Shown piece after piece: positions 48,142 to 60,100 of a stretch of 64,000 bases of DNA. The notes below the pieces were generated by a model that was given only the letters and a program-made list of their open reading frames with translations, was not told where the DNA came from and ran no database searches. The stretch is from assembly GCA_036346255.1 (NCBI GenBank), contig CM070623.1, forward strand, positions 26,728,875 through 26,792,874, read 5' to 3'. Position 1 is the first letter of the stretch, and each line of letters starts with the position of its first letter. The position numbers and the translations under genes are program-made. The DNA is from Ampelocalamus luodianensis (taxonomy: Eukaryota; Streptophyta; Magnoliopsida; Poales; Poaceae).

Positions 48142-48400
48142 ATCCACGAGAGTGGATTTCAAGTCCCACCATTCCAATGTGGGCAGTGTTGGACATTGTC
48201 ATGTCCGCCCACGGAGTGGATTTGAAAGACCCATCAATTCCGGGATGGGCATGTAAGACCCATTAATTCCGAATGGGCAACTTTGGACACCGTATGAAAC
48301 GTTCTTCATACGGGAATTGGATCCCCGCATTTTTGTTAAGATGCGGGCTTAAGTGAACACCGACGGGTGTGTCACTCGCTATACCGGTATAAGCATGTGT
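48142..48400 (+). repeat. Stem-loop array in the 5' LTR
   Basis: The same ten inverted repeats as in the 3' LTR, but several have lost a base or changed one (for example CGCCCACGGAGTGGAT, ATTAATTCCGAATGGG, ACACCGTATGAAACG). Confidence 0.85.
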
Positions 48401-48855
48401 GCAGTCCATCCTTGATTACATTCATTCATTTCAAGTATTTCTTAAGTACTCAATCGATTCAATGTTCGCATTCTTAAACGGTGATATCCTGTTTGTATAT
48501 ATGTTATGTCTCTTTCATCAGACTTGCCGAGTCGTGGACTCACTCTTACGTTGTTTGTTTATTTTAGGTAACCCCTGATGTTGGCTCACTTGGGAGGGAG
48601 TAGACACGCACTACTTGTTCACAACATCAAATTCATGTTCAAGACTAAATTTTAGTTCCACATTTCATTCGTTAATGATGAACTGTAATAATTAAACTAT
48701 AATTGGAGAAGGAAGGATACCTTCTCCACCATGATGTTGATTTATTACTGAATGTGAACCTTCTTTATTGATTATCAGTATTAAATAACTTAGAAGGTGA
48801 AGGAAGGATAACTTCACCATGTCCTGTTTATGTTAATGATGTCATTTGGTTGAGA

Positions 48856-49021
48856 TAATTATTTCATATTCTTCCGCAATGTGTAGAATGTTAGAGTAAT
48901 TAGGTGGCATCTTGGCTTCCAAATAGCCAGGGTGTTACTAATTATTTCATATTCTTCCGCAATGTGTAGAATGTTAGAGTAATTAGGTGGCATCTTGGCT
49001 TCCAAATAGCCAGAGTGTTAC
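48856..49021 (+). repeat. 83-bp tandem duplication at the LTR end
   Basis: Two adjacent copies of an 83-bp unit that begins TAATTATTTCATATTC and ends GTGTTAC; one difference noted (CAGGG/CAGAG). The same duplication is in the 3' LTR near 56323-56488. Confidence 0.95.
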
Positions 49022-49024
49022 AGT

Positions 49025-49036
49025 TGGTATCAGAGC
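49025..49036 (+). other. Primer-binding site of the inner Gypsy
   Basis: TGGTATCAGAGC two bases after the LTR. Confidence 0.95.
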
Positions 49037-49228
49037 GGGCTTTAGGTCCGTGGTTAAAATAAAATTATTAAATTGACACACTGTGCACAGTAGGTTGGGT
49101 TGGGTAATTCATTGTTTCCGCAATTTCTGTTGTTATGCTTTATTTGTTGTGCAATTGTTGTTTAGTTCTGTGCTTCTTCTGAACTGCTAAGTTAAGTGTT
49201 TAGTTTTGCTCGGTTGTGGTGTTCTTAG

Positions 49229-51191
49229 ATGGCGAGAGGTAGAGGACGTGGTCGTCTACCGGGCCGTGGTCGCGTCGTGGGCGTGGTCGGTTGAGCCGCA
49301 ACCTCCGCAGAAGAGGAGGCTTTGGTGGAGCTACCGAGAGGTTGCCTCACCGCTCACCCACCGTAGAAGCTCAAGCTGCGCCGGCCGTGGATGCCCAGCG
49401 GCGTCGGCTATTATTATTCGAATCTTGAGAGGGAGACGGAGCTCGTCGGCCAGATGCGAGCGGCTCGTCTGCCGCCATTGCTCGCCGCGCCCGCCGCTGC
49501 TTGTCTCCGTTGCGAGTCGATCGTGGCGCGGTTCCACTGAGACTAGGATAAGTCTCCGCGAGTGGATGTCGCCGACTTGACACTTTTGATGGGGCGGTAC
49601 CCGATTCCAGCAGCAGATTGGCTCCGCACATGGAGCGACAGTTTGATGCGTTGGAGATGAACTCAGTGCAAAGGGTTCGTTTTGTGGCCTTTCAACTGAA
49701 GGGCCAAGCTGATATATGGTGGGAAGGAGTTACATCGCCAGACCCAGCGGGGCGACCACTTGGGAACTTTTTGTGGAGCAGTTTAGAGCCAAGTACTATC
49801 CGGATTCATTTGTTGAGAAGATGGAGCAGTCTCTTCTGTCGTTGACTCAGGGCAACAGATCAGTATCAGAGTACGAGGTAGAGTTCAACAATCTGGTACG
49901 CTTTATACCAGCGGTGGCCAACAATGATCTGGAGAAGGCCAAGAGGTTCCGCCGAGGCCTCATTCAGGAGTACCGCCAGATTCTGGGGGCGTCTGTCTTG
50001 CGCGATTTCAGTACGGTGGTTGAGCAGGCTAGAGGGATGGAGTTGGAAAGGAATCTCCCTTCGCAGAGGCAGACGGTTAGTGGCACTACCCCTATTGGTG
50101 GTTCTGGCAGTGGCCAGAAGCAGAGCTTTGGAGGTGGAGGTGGGTCTTCTCAGCGACCTGCTTCCAAGAGGTTTCAGGGGGGTCATCACTCTCGTACTGG
50201 TCAGCAGGGGCAGTCTTCTTCATCGGCGCCACGATCATCTTCGACTTTTCTGCAGATGCGCCCAGTTCCAGGTCAGGGAATGAAATGCTTCAGGTGTGGT
50301 GAGGGGCACCGATCTTCAGAGTGTTCCTTCAGAGGCACGTGTCATCATTGTGGTCGTGAGGGCCACAAGTTGTTAGTGTGTAAGCAAAATCCAGCTAGTA
50401 TCATCAAGTGGGAAACAGTCCCAGCAGTATCTAATTCCAGTACACCTCGGGGCTCAGTTCAGACTCTAGCTGCTCCTCCGGTGCCTCAGTTTCCTTCAGG
50501 ATGGGTTCCTCCTGCAGCTTTTACTCCTGCGCCACCTGCAGGGTTCTACTGGAACCCCGTTCCGTCTGCACCACCTTCGTATGTTTCACCTTCAGTAGTT
50601 CCTGCTCACCCCTCGCGTAGTGTTGGCGCGTCCACTGCCCCGGCGCCTTTGGGAGTCTACGCCATGCCTACCCCTGATTCCGTGAGCCGACCTGACGTGG
50701 TAACAGGTACATTGCTAGTCGATTCGTTTGAGGCTTTTGTACTGTTTGATTCAGGGGCTACTTATTCTTTTGTGTCCTTAGAATTTGTTAGAAGGGCGGG
50801 TTTGAGAGTGCAGTTTATATCTGAATCTGTGGTGGTCAGTTCTCCGGGGGGTCTTATTTCTAGCTCCACAGCGTGTCCTGGCTGTTCTATTACTATTGGT
50901 GATGAGAACTTCACCGCCAACCTTATGGTGATTCAGTTGTCGCCTTTTGACGTCATTTTGGGTATGGACTGGTTATACAGTTACCGTGCTAAGATTTGTT
51001 GCTTCTGGAAAACAGTAACTTTGTTGGCTCCGTCGGCGAAGGCGGTGTTTCAAGGCGATCGCGCGGTTGAATCTTTGTCGGTGTTGGCTAGTCTGTTTCC
51101 GATCGTCATATCTCAACCATTGGGTTGCTTTGGTCTCTCGGTGAGAACATCGAATCTTCTTTGTGCATTGAAGAGATACGGTGGCAAATGA
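49229..51191 (+). pseudogene. Gypsy gag and aspartic protease
   Basis: The likely start is ATG 49229 (MARGRGRGRLPGRGR, an RNA-binding basic start). Gag follows in shifting frames: MERQFDALEMNSVQRVRFVA and QADIWWEGV at 49627-49735, then a frame change near 49745 into a 491-codon frame (WELFVEQFRAKYYP). Two zinc knuckles lie near 50286-50390 (CFRCGEGHRSSEC, CHHCGREGHKLLVC). A proline-rich linker is next, then a retropepsin-like protease with LFDSGATYSFVS (~50740) and VILGMDWL (~50950). Stops early in gag and the frame change prevent one continuous polyprotein. Confidence 0.9.
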
Positions 51192-52110
51192 GTTCACGAT
51201 GTATTTCCTATGGATCTTCCGGGATGCCTCCCGAGCGTAAAGTTGAATTCCGTATAGATCTTGTGCCGGGAACCCGACCTATTTCTATATCTCCATATCG
51301 TTTGGCGCGTCCCTTTCAGGAGGAGTTGAAAAAGCAATTGGATGATTTGCTATCCAAAGGTTTGATTCGGCGAAGTGTTTCACCGTGGGGAGCTCCTGTT
51401 CTTTTCACTAAGAAGAAGGACGGTAGTTGGCGTATGTGTGTGGATTACCGGGCTCTTAACCAAGCAACTGTGAAGAATAAATATCCTTTGCCCCGTATTG
51501 AGGATCTCTTTGATCAGTTGAAGGGAGCTAAAATATTCTCCAAAATTGACCTTCAGTCAGGTTATAATCAGATTAGAGTTCGAGAGCAAGATATTGAGAA
51601 GACGGCTTTCTCTACAAGGTATGGTCATTATGAGTATAAGGTTATGTCTTTTGGACTAACCAATGCTCCTGCAGTTTTCATGGAAACCATGAATAGTATG
51701 TTGCACCCTTACCTTGATGACTTCGTCGTAGTATTCATTGATGACATCCTGATTTATTCCAAGACGAAAGAAGATCATGCTCAGCACCTGAGGTTGGTAC
51801 TTGAGACCTTGAGAGTGAACCAATTTTATGCCAAACTGAAGAAATGTGAATTCTGGATTTCTGAAGTTGGGTTTCTGGGCCATGTAATCAATCAAGAGGG
51901 CATTTCATCGATCCAAGTAAGATCTCAACGATGGTGGAATGGAAAAGACCAACTAATATAAAAGAAGTGAGGAGTTTTCGGTTTATTTGGTTATTATCGG
52001 CGTTTCGTGGAGGGTTTCTCTACCCTTGCTAGACCAATGTCACGATTGACACGAAAGGGTCAAGTTTCAGTGGGTCGCGCGTGTGAACGAAGTTTCTGAC
52101 TTTGAAGGAT
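51190..52110 (+). pseudogene. Gypsy reverse transcriptase
   Basis: GMPPERKVEFRIDLVPGT, then KKKDGSWRMCVDYRALN, FSKIDLQSGYNQIRV and active site FIDDILIYSK (~51737). It continues with CEFWISEVGFLGHVI. The frame changes near 51190 (before GMPPER) and again near 51905, where the thumb region (EWKRPTNIKEV, then YYRRFVEGFSTLA) is in other frames. The catalytic aspartates are intact; the protein is broken. Confidence 0.9.
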
Positions 52111-53891
52111 AGATTGGTGACCGCCCAATTCTCACTCTTCCGAACCAGAAGCGGTTCACTATTTTCGAGATGCATCTAGAGTTGGGCTTGGTTGTGTACT
52201 TATGCAGGATGGCAAGGTGATTGCTTATGCATCGCGGCAGTTGAAGAAACATGAACAGAACTATCCTACTCATGACCTAGAGCTTGCAGCAGTAGTACTT
52301 GCTTTAAAGATCTGGCGCCATTATTTGTACGGAGAGTCTTGTGACATTTTCACTGATCACAAGAGTTTGAAATACATCTTTACCCAGAAATATTTAAACC
52401 TGAGGCAGAGGAGGTGGTTGGAGTTGATAAAAGACTATGATCTCACCATTCAGTATCATCCGGGCAAGGCAAATGTTGTAGCCGATGCCCTGAGTCGCAA
52501 GGCGACACCTCCTACTCTCAGTTGTCTCATTGCTGATTTAGAGCGTATGGATATCTCCTTTTGTTTTGCGGGTACCGCCCAATCAGAGACCCGTTTGCTT
52601 CTTGAGTCAACTATTCCAGATCGAGTGCGGGAAGCACAACACCTTGATCAGATGTTTCAGCATGTGAGGAAACGCCTAGATGGGGGAAAAGCAAGGCCAC
52701 TTCAGTATAGATGAGTCAGGTGCATTGCGATTTAAGGGTCGACTATGTGTGCCACAGAAGGCACAGGTCAAGGATGAGATACTAAAAGAAGCGCACCGCA
52801 CCCCGTATACTGTACATCCAGGTGAGACCAAGATGTACAAGGATTTGAAGAAGAGCTTTTGGTGGAAAAGGATGAAAGTTGATATTGCTCAGTATGTGGC
52901 ATCATGTGGAGTTTGCCAGCGGGTTAAGGCTGAGCATAAGCGACCAGCAGGGTTGTTGCAACCTTTAGAGGTTCCGATGTGGCCATGGGATGACGTCTCT
53001 ATGGATTTTGTAGTTGGATTACCCCGCACGCAGCGCGGAAAGGATGCTATTTGGGTTATAGTGGACCGGTTTAGTAAGTCGGCACATTTCATTCCTATTC
53101 GTACAACTAACACGGCAAGTGATTTAGCTCCTCTTTATGTGCGAGAGATAGTGCGGTTGCACGGGGTGCCGAAGACGATTGTTTCAGATCGAGATGCTAA
53201 GTTTGTCTCCAAGTTTTGGGAGAGCTTGCAGAATGCTTTGGGCACACAGCTTCGTCTTAGTACCGCGTTTCATCCCCAAACCGATGGTCAGTCTGAGCGC
53301 ACCATTCAGACGCTTGAGGATATGCTCAGATGTTGTGTTATGTCTTGGAAAGGAGGTTGGGAAGACCATCTAGCTTTGGCAGAGTTTGCTTATAATAATA
53401 GTTGTCACTCCAGTATTCGAGCCGCACCTTTTGAAGTTCTTTATGGGCGGAAATGCAGATCCCCGTTGTGTTGGGATGCAGTGGGAGAGCGGGTAGTCAT
53501 GGGTCCAGAATGGGTTCAGCAAACTATGGCAAAAGTGGCAGAAGTTAGAAAGAATTTGTTAGCTGCTCAAAGCCGACAGAAGAACTACGCGGATGTCAGG
53601 AGGATAGAATTGGAGTTCAAAGTGGGTGACGAGGTCCTCCTGAGAGTATCGCCTACCAAAGGCATAGTACGTTTCGGTACCAAAGGGAAGCTTAGCCCGA
53701 GGTACATTGGACCGTTTCCAGTTGTGGCAAGAGTTGAAAATTTGGCTTACCATTTGGATCTTCCCGAATCTATGAGCGGAGTTCACAATGTGTTTCATGT
53801 GTCCATGTTGAGAAAGTTCTTAATTGACCCTGAGCATGCAATTCCATTGGAGCCGTTGAGCATTGAGCAGGACCTTACATTTGAGTCCTGA
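52111..53891 (+). pseudogene. Gypsy RNase H and integrase
   Basis: RNase H is 52202-52650 (VIAYASRQLKKHEQNYPTHD, FTDHKSLKYIFT, ADALSRK). A change of frame near 52690 leads to integrase: H2C2 zinc finger (HPGETKMYKDLKK..CGVCQRVK, 52815-52925), catalytic D near 53000 (MDFVVGLP), D near 53193 (SDRDAKF), E near 53297 (QSERTIQ), and the conserved C-terminal HNVFHVSMLRKF. A TGA at 53889 ends the frame just after DLTFES. A chromodomain-like tail (VKVLWSHQSEREATWELE) lies beyond it to ~54050. Confidence 0.9.
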
Positions 53892-54052
53892 CTGGTGAAA
53901 ATTCTAGAAGAGTCAGAGCGGGTTCTGAGGAATAAAACCTTGAAGTATGTAAAGGTTCTTTGGTCTCATCAATCTGAAAGAGAGGCCACTTGGGAGCTAG
54001 AGTCTCGCATGCGGGAGCAGTATCCAGACCTATTTGTTGCTGGTATGTGTTA
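53892..54052 (+). pseudogene. Chromodomain-like C-terminal tail of the Gypsy integrase
   Basis: In frame after the TGA: LVKILEESERVLRNK..VKVLWSHQSEREATWELESR, ending in TAA near 54052. The W..ATWE pattern is that of Tekay-type chromoviruses, whose tail guides integration. It is now separated by one stop codon. Confidence 0.75.
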
Positions 54053-54125
54053 ATTTTTGTTTTCAATTCCTTAGTCTTCTGCTCTTGTGTTTGTTTCGTG
54101 AGCAGAATTCGGGGTCGAATTCTGT

Positions 54126-54139
54126 TAAGGGGGGTAGAA
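54126..54139 (+). other. Polypurine tract of the inner Gypsy
   Basis: AAGGGGGGTAGAA immediately before the 3' LTR. Confidence 0.9.
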
Positions 54140-56489
54140 TGTCATACCCTGTTTTTCTTCGGGAAAGAAAGAACTTAATCGGGGAATTTCGGCTAGCTTA
54201 AAATTTTCGGTGTTCGGAGTGGTTTAGGGTTTTGGGCCTCCGGATAGCCTTTCCAGGCCACTTGGCTGGCCATGGGCCTAGGCCCATGCGCCCCCCCTTG
54301 GTGCTAACCCTAGCCGGCTCTCTCTCCCCCTTTTTTCTTCCCTTGGCCGAACCCCCTCCCCTTTCTTTTCCCTCTTGGCCGCCACCCCTCCCCTCCTCTC
54401 CTCCCTTGCGCCCTGCCTTGGAGCCGCCCCATCTCCCCTTGTGGCTGCTCCTCCTGTGGTGGTGCTGCCCCATCCAACCTATGGAGGTTCCCCGCTGTTG
54501 GTGTTCGCAAGGATCCAAGGGGGCAGCTGGTTGTTTCGGCCAAGGGGGAAGGAGGAAGATCATCATCACCAAGATTCTTCTACCTACTCCCTGGTTGCAG
54601 CAAGGGTAACGATGCCGAGTCTCATTGTTTGTTTGTTGGTAGAAGTGATTTGGAATCATATTTGTTTAGATCGATTCGCTGCGATTAGAAGATAGTTCTG
54701 TCCAGATTGTTTCGGGGTCTGTTTCGTGTGCTTAGAGGCAGAATTAGGGATTCTGGTCTCCTAGAGATATTTAGAGGATCCTCTTAGCTTTCGGTGGCCG
54801 CCAAGATCACCTCATTCCGACTTTCGAGTCAAACGTTATGATAGATTTAATATCTGCTGTCCAGAATTCCGACGAGAATTACCTTTTGAGTTGTCTTTTA
54901 AAATAGATGTATGTTAATGGACGAATCAGGGTTTCATCCCAACTAGGTTATGGTAGAGGATTCGATAACCTTTTCAGATTGATAAAGAGCGTTCAATTTG
55001 GAGTTACCTATTAAAAGATATGTTCTTTTTAATGTTGCTGTTCGTTCTGTGGGCAGATTCTGTACTGAAGGTTCAAACAACTGTTAGCCTTTTAAATTGG
55101 CCGAGTTGGATTATCATGTCAACTAGAGTATTGTAGTTTAGTCAGTTAAGAATATACAGAAATTGGGTTTACCTCTTTTCGACTTCCAGATCTTAAGATA
55201 TGTCAATTACCGTGCTGCTGTCCAGAATTAAGTTATGACAGATATTGTTGTTTTCAGTTTCAGCTTTTGTTTTAGACCTGAGTTGTCAGGGTAGCGGGGT
55301 AGAACACCGATTAGTAGAATTGGGTATATCATGTCCTTATGGTTGCTATTTTATTTATTTAGGAGGTGGAGTTTCAGATCTAGGAGTACCATCTTTGCCG
55401 GCTAGCGCGTCGCATCGTGGAAGGCAAGTACCTTGCCACCTTCATTGATTGTGATTGGTGAATGTTTTTATGATCTTGTGGTGATTCCATATAACATATG
55501 AGAAGGTGGATTGTTTATGTTTTGATATATGTGTTATATCCATGTTTAGATATCATGCCTTTCAATATTCTCAATCCATGTTATACATTCATTTTGCATG
55601 TTTCATCCACGAGAGTGGATTTCAAGTCCCACCATTCCAATGTGGGCAGTGTTGGACATTGTCATGTCCCGTCCACGGGAGTGGATTTGAAAGACCCATC
55701 AATTCCAGGATGGGCATGTAAGACCCATTAATTCCAGAATGGGCAACTTTGGACACCCGTATGAAACGTTCTTCATACGGGAATTGGATCCCCGCATTTT
55801 TGTTAAGATGCGGGCTTAAGTGAACACCGACGGGTGTGTCACTCACTATACCGGTATAAGCATGTGTGCAGTCCATCCTTGATTACATTCATTCATTTCA
55901 AGTATTTCTTAAGTACTCAATCGATTCAATGTTCGCATTCTTAAACGGTGATATCCTGTTTGTATATATGTTATGTCTCTTTCACTGTACTTGCTGAGTC
56001 GTGGACTCACTCTTGCGTTGTTTGTTTATTTTAGGTAACCCCTGATGTTGGCTCACTTGGGAGGGAGTAGACACGCACTACTTGTTCACAACATCAAATT
56101 CATGTTCAAGACTAAATTTTAGTTCCACATTTCATTCGTTAATGATGAACTGTAATAATTAAACTATAATTGGAGAAGGAAGGATACCTTCTCCACCATG
56201 ATGTTGATTTATTACTGAATGTGAACCTTCTTTATTGATTATCAGTATTAAATAACTTAGAAGGTGAAGGAAGGATACCTTCACCATGTCCTGTTTATGT
56301 TAATGATGTCATTTGGTTGAGATAATTATTTCATATTCTTCCGCAATGTATAGAATGTTAGAGTAATTAGGTGGCATCTTGGCTTCCAAATAGCCAGGGT
56401 GTTACTAATTATTTCATATTCTTCCGCAATGTGTAGAATGTTAGAGTAATTAGGTGGCATCTTGGCTTCCAAATAGCCAGGGTGTTACA
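54140..56489 (+). repeat. Inner Gypsy 3' LTR (2350 bp)
   Basis: Direct repeat of 46674-49022 with the same internal structures; its stem-loops (55605-55858) are more regular than those of the 5' LTR. Confidence 0.95.
55605..55858 (+). repeat. Ten stem-loops in the 3' LTR
   Basis: Arm pairs include ATCCAC/GTGGAT (loop GAGA), GGACAT/ATGTCC, TCCAC/GTGGA (loop GGGA), CCCATC/GATGGG, CCCATT/AATGGG, CCCGTATGAA/TTCATACGGG, CCCGCAT/ATGCGGG, an ACACC/GGTGT pair and the palindrome TATACCGGTATA. Confidence 0.9.
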
Positions 56490-56494
56490 TATGG

Positions 56495-57180
56495 GCAATG
56501 GTCCCTGTGCCAGATGGCACATGCATGGGTGTGCATCGACGGATGCACACTTTGCATTACCGGTAAAATGCAAAAGAGAAAGATAAAGAGTATGTTGAGC
56601 ATATTGCATAGCATGTATATGTAAAGTAATTGGTGTGTGGATTGTGAAATACAGTTGATGAGTTACATGCATGTATGTTGTTTATGCCATTTATTATATT
56701 TGCTGAGTCTTTGGACTCACCTCTTGTGTTTGTTGTGTTTTAGGTACCCTTACGACATCAGCATGCATGGGGGAAAAAGAAGGATTAGCCTTGTTGCACT
56801 ATCGCATGATCTACCCACAATGGAATGCAAAACAAAATTAATTAGTAGTTGAATGAATTACTTAAAGTACACATTATGAATATTGCTTTGCTTGGAGTAA
56901 ACTGTAATAAACGGATAGATGTTTTTTGATGCTCTTGATCTATATCCTAGATGTTTAGTTGCTATGGATGTTATAGTAACGAACAACCAGTTTTGATTTT
57001 GTCTTAATCAAATTGCAAGTTGGAATACTTATATATGCTATATCTGTTAGTTGGAACCTCCGGTATAGATAACTACACAAAGGAGGTTCTGCCGAAATTT
57101 TGTAAGGTATTTTTAGTTTAACTTGTGTAAATTATTTATTTCAGTAGCATTCCAGGCCTTTGTCAGGCTGGGGTGTTACA
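56495..57180 (+). repeat. Outer Gypsy 5' LTR, right part
   Basis: Continues the stem-loop array (56505-56577) and ends CAGGCTGGGGTGTTACA directly before GT-TGGTATCAGAGC. The duplicated TATGG (56490-56494) joins it to 46673. Confidence 0.9.
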
Positions 57181-57182
57181 GT

Positions 57183-57194
57183 TGGTATCAGAGC
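57183..57194 (+). other. Primer-binding site of the outer Gypsy
   Basis: TGGTATCAGAGC two bases after the LTR; initiator-Met tRNA type. Confidence 0.9.
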
Positions 57195-60100
57195 AGGCTG
57201 TAGGTCCGTGGTAGTTGAATTATTAAACTTGACACACTAAGCACAGTAGTTGGGAATGGGTTTTTGCATTGCATTTACGCTTTCGTTGAGTTGTATTGAT
57301 GATTTTTGTCATGAGATGATCTGATATATTTATATTATAATACTATGGTAATTATGTGTGGGGGATAACCTATGTTGAGAGGTTGAGGTAGTGGTTGTGG
57401 CTCTGGGCTTACCAGGGTACACCCCTGTTAGTAGTATTATAATAGTGTGTATCTCTAGAAAGAGTTGTTCTCTTCCTTGAATTTTATTTGGTCAACTCTT
57501 ATCTTGTGGTGATTGATGAGTTTTTCCTTGGGTTACTAGTTCATCCCGGTTGATGGGTTGCTTTGAAAAAAAAAATTGGTGTGTTTTCTTTGGTTTAACT
57601 TTGTCCTGTAAAACAATCGTTGTTCTCCCAACCGATGAGTTATTCTTGCGGTTGGTGAACTGGGTTGATTGTCAAGTTTGATTTTTATTTTGGATTTTTT
57701 TCTTTCTTATTGGAAAGCATGACCCATTTATTCGGTTGGTTATTTTGGTTAATGAAAGTTTCCTTTTGCAAGTCCTTTAGTATGTGGAGGCTTTGACTCA
57801 ATGTATCTCTCTTGGGTATTTTGAGTATTGAAGATTATTGGTTCTCTTTTATGAAAGAAGATGTTAAACCCGTTAGCGATGTTTCATCTTGGTTAAGTGA
57901 GAGATCATAATTAAAGCTATTAATGGATATAATATGGATTATCAGGTTGGGTCTGCAGTGTGTGCATGATCGATCTTAACTAGGATCCTTGAAAGGAAAG
58001 TTGATTAATTGGAAAATGTCTTATAATAGTTTTTGATGAACTGTGATTAAGGGTATGGCTATACCTAATTGAAGTTGAAGGAGTTATTAAAAAGTGTAGA
58101 AATTTGATGAACTGGTTTGACCACTAAAAATTGTTTAGTCTGCTAACATTGTTGGATTATTTGGTTTTAATGGATGAAATTAACGGAGGTGCAAAGGAAA
58201 AGTTGAGGAGAAGCTGGATTATTGCTTTAGTGGATATTAAACTGGGAATTATCCTTTCTATAGATACATGATGATCATATATAGTTAGTGGGTCTACATG
58301 TTTCTTACCATGATTAAATGTTAGTTTTGCCTACAAAAGATTGAAGGGATAGAAACTAGTGGATGTAGAATATTATGGGAAGAGTTCTGGATAACACTTC
58401 TATAAAGAACGATGTGATGAATTTGGTTGTAGTGTTGCTAAGACTCTTGAATGATGTAAGATTTCGATTCTCGAAGTTTTATTGTGATTTGGTACCAAAT
58501 TATGAATGTGAGGTAGAATAATTGAATATGTTGTGGTAATTGTTCAGGTGATTTGGCAAGAAAAGTAGGTAGCATATAGATTTCTTGATGGATCCAGTTG
58601 GTAGCAACAAGGGTTGGAGTGCAACCGTTGTGGGTTGACGTGTGGTGTTGAGCATCAATAAAAGTTGAACTCATGTGAGTTAATAACGCTGATATAGTTG
58701 TGAAATAGTCGGATGAACAATGTTTACATTATGGTAGAACTATCAGATAATAGTATGTCTTTGATGAGAGGATTTTGGAATAACCTTTTAATTTGTGTAG
58801 TAGTTTTCCTCAAAAATTAAGTGGTTGTTGTAGTGAGAGTATAAGATTTTGGTATACACTCAATTGAGGATGAGATGATAAAGGGGTATGTAACATTCTG
58901 GTGAGCCTTTGGAGGCTTAATAAAGGAAGAGTTGACGATAACGAGTCTTGTTAAGGATAGATTATTCTTGATGTTAGTAAGATTGTCCACAAGAGATTCT
59001 GACTCGTCGTAGTGGTGATGATTGTTCTAGAGAGAAAGTAAGTTAATTGCCTTTCTTAATATCAGTTAAATGAAATGTTTGGAGTTTTGTATTCGTGGTC
59101 TTTTGGGAGTTCACGATTTATGTAGTAGATGGAATTAATTGAGCAATGTGACAAATGGAAAGGTTTTGTTTGGTTCCTAGGTGGTTAATGTGATTTAGTT
59201 TTAAAGGCATTTCTTGTTTGGGTTGGCAAGTAATATTGTAATCAAAGAAAATTGCTTTCTTTGTTAGCGGAAAATGTGTACCATCAATATTTGAGGTTGG
59301 AGTTAAGAGTTATAATCTACAACTTTTCTGTTGTTACAGCTTAACAGTTTCTTGAGTTTCAATAGCAATGTTTTATCATGATTTATGGAGGTTTGATATT
59401 CCTTCTTGTGGGACATGTGCCCTCAGCTGTGGACTCGTATTTTGCTTTCCGTGATCATTGCTATTGGATTGTTCTTATTGGTCTCGTGCTCACTCTGAGG
59501 AGCAACGTTTTCTTGTGTGTTGAAACTTGTATTAGTTTCTCTCTTCCTTTTTGAGAAAGGAATTAACCAACTTATGATGCCAAGTCTTCTAAAGTGTAAT
59601 TTGGCGACTGGTTGGTGGTGGATAAGTATATGATAGTGGTGAAATTTTGGGAACCAAGCTATTTGAAGAGCAGTAGACAGTGGATTGGTTTTGACCTTTA
59701 ACACCTGGAGGAGATTCGATGGAATGTTTTGGCGATGAAATAAAATTGATTAGTATTACAACTAGTGGAACCTATGGCGAGTTATGATCCAATAACCTTT
59801 GTCTATGTTGGAATGTTGGAGTTAACGAAAGTATGGACTCTTGATAAATTTATTAGAGTATCGCAATTGGATACTTAGTAATATTGTGTAAAAGAGTTTT
59901 GATGGTGAAGTTAATGAGAGTAGCAGTGCAGAGAAATCTATTAGTCGTGTTAATTAATGGGATAGCAAGGATTGTTAAGTAATTATCAAGTATGACTTGG
60001 CCTCAGTGATTAACCCTATGGGAGTTAGATTATCTCTAAAGATAGCGTGGTCAAGAATACTTTTTTTTTATTAATGTTAGTGACTGAGTACGTTTGAATC

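Larger units (their letters stand above)
46674..49022 (+). repeat. Inner Gypsy 5' LTR (2349 bp)
   Basis: Starts TGTCATACCCTGTTTTTC and ends CAGAGTGTTACA. It contains a GC-rich leader, three ~180-bp units (47270-47740), a stem-loop array (48142-48400) and a terminal 83-bp duplication (48856-48938, 48939-49021). Confidence 0.95.
46674..56489 (+). mobile_element. Inner Gypsy retrotransposon (Tekay-like), full length
   Basis: LTRs 46674-49022 and 54140-56489; exact duplication TATGG (46669-46673, 56490-56494). Primer-binding site at 49025 and polypurine tract at 54126-54139. Domain order gag, protease, RT, RNase H, integrase is that of Gypsy, with a chromodomain-like C-terminus. By a rough eye count the LTRs differ at about three dozen positions over 2.35 kb, so insertion is recent in grass terms. 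Frame breaks in gag, RT and after integrase make it defective. Confidence 0.95.

Noticed and set aside
49025..49036. TGGTATCAGAGC as part of a tRNA gene
   Set aside because: It is the complement of the initiator tRNA 3' end directly after an LTR, with no cloverleaf around it; a primer-binding site.
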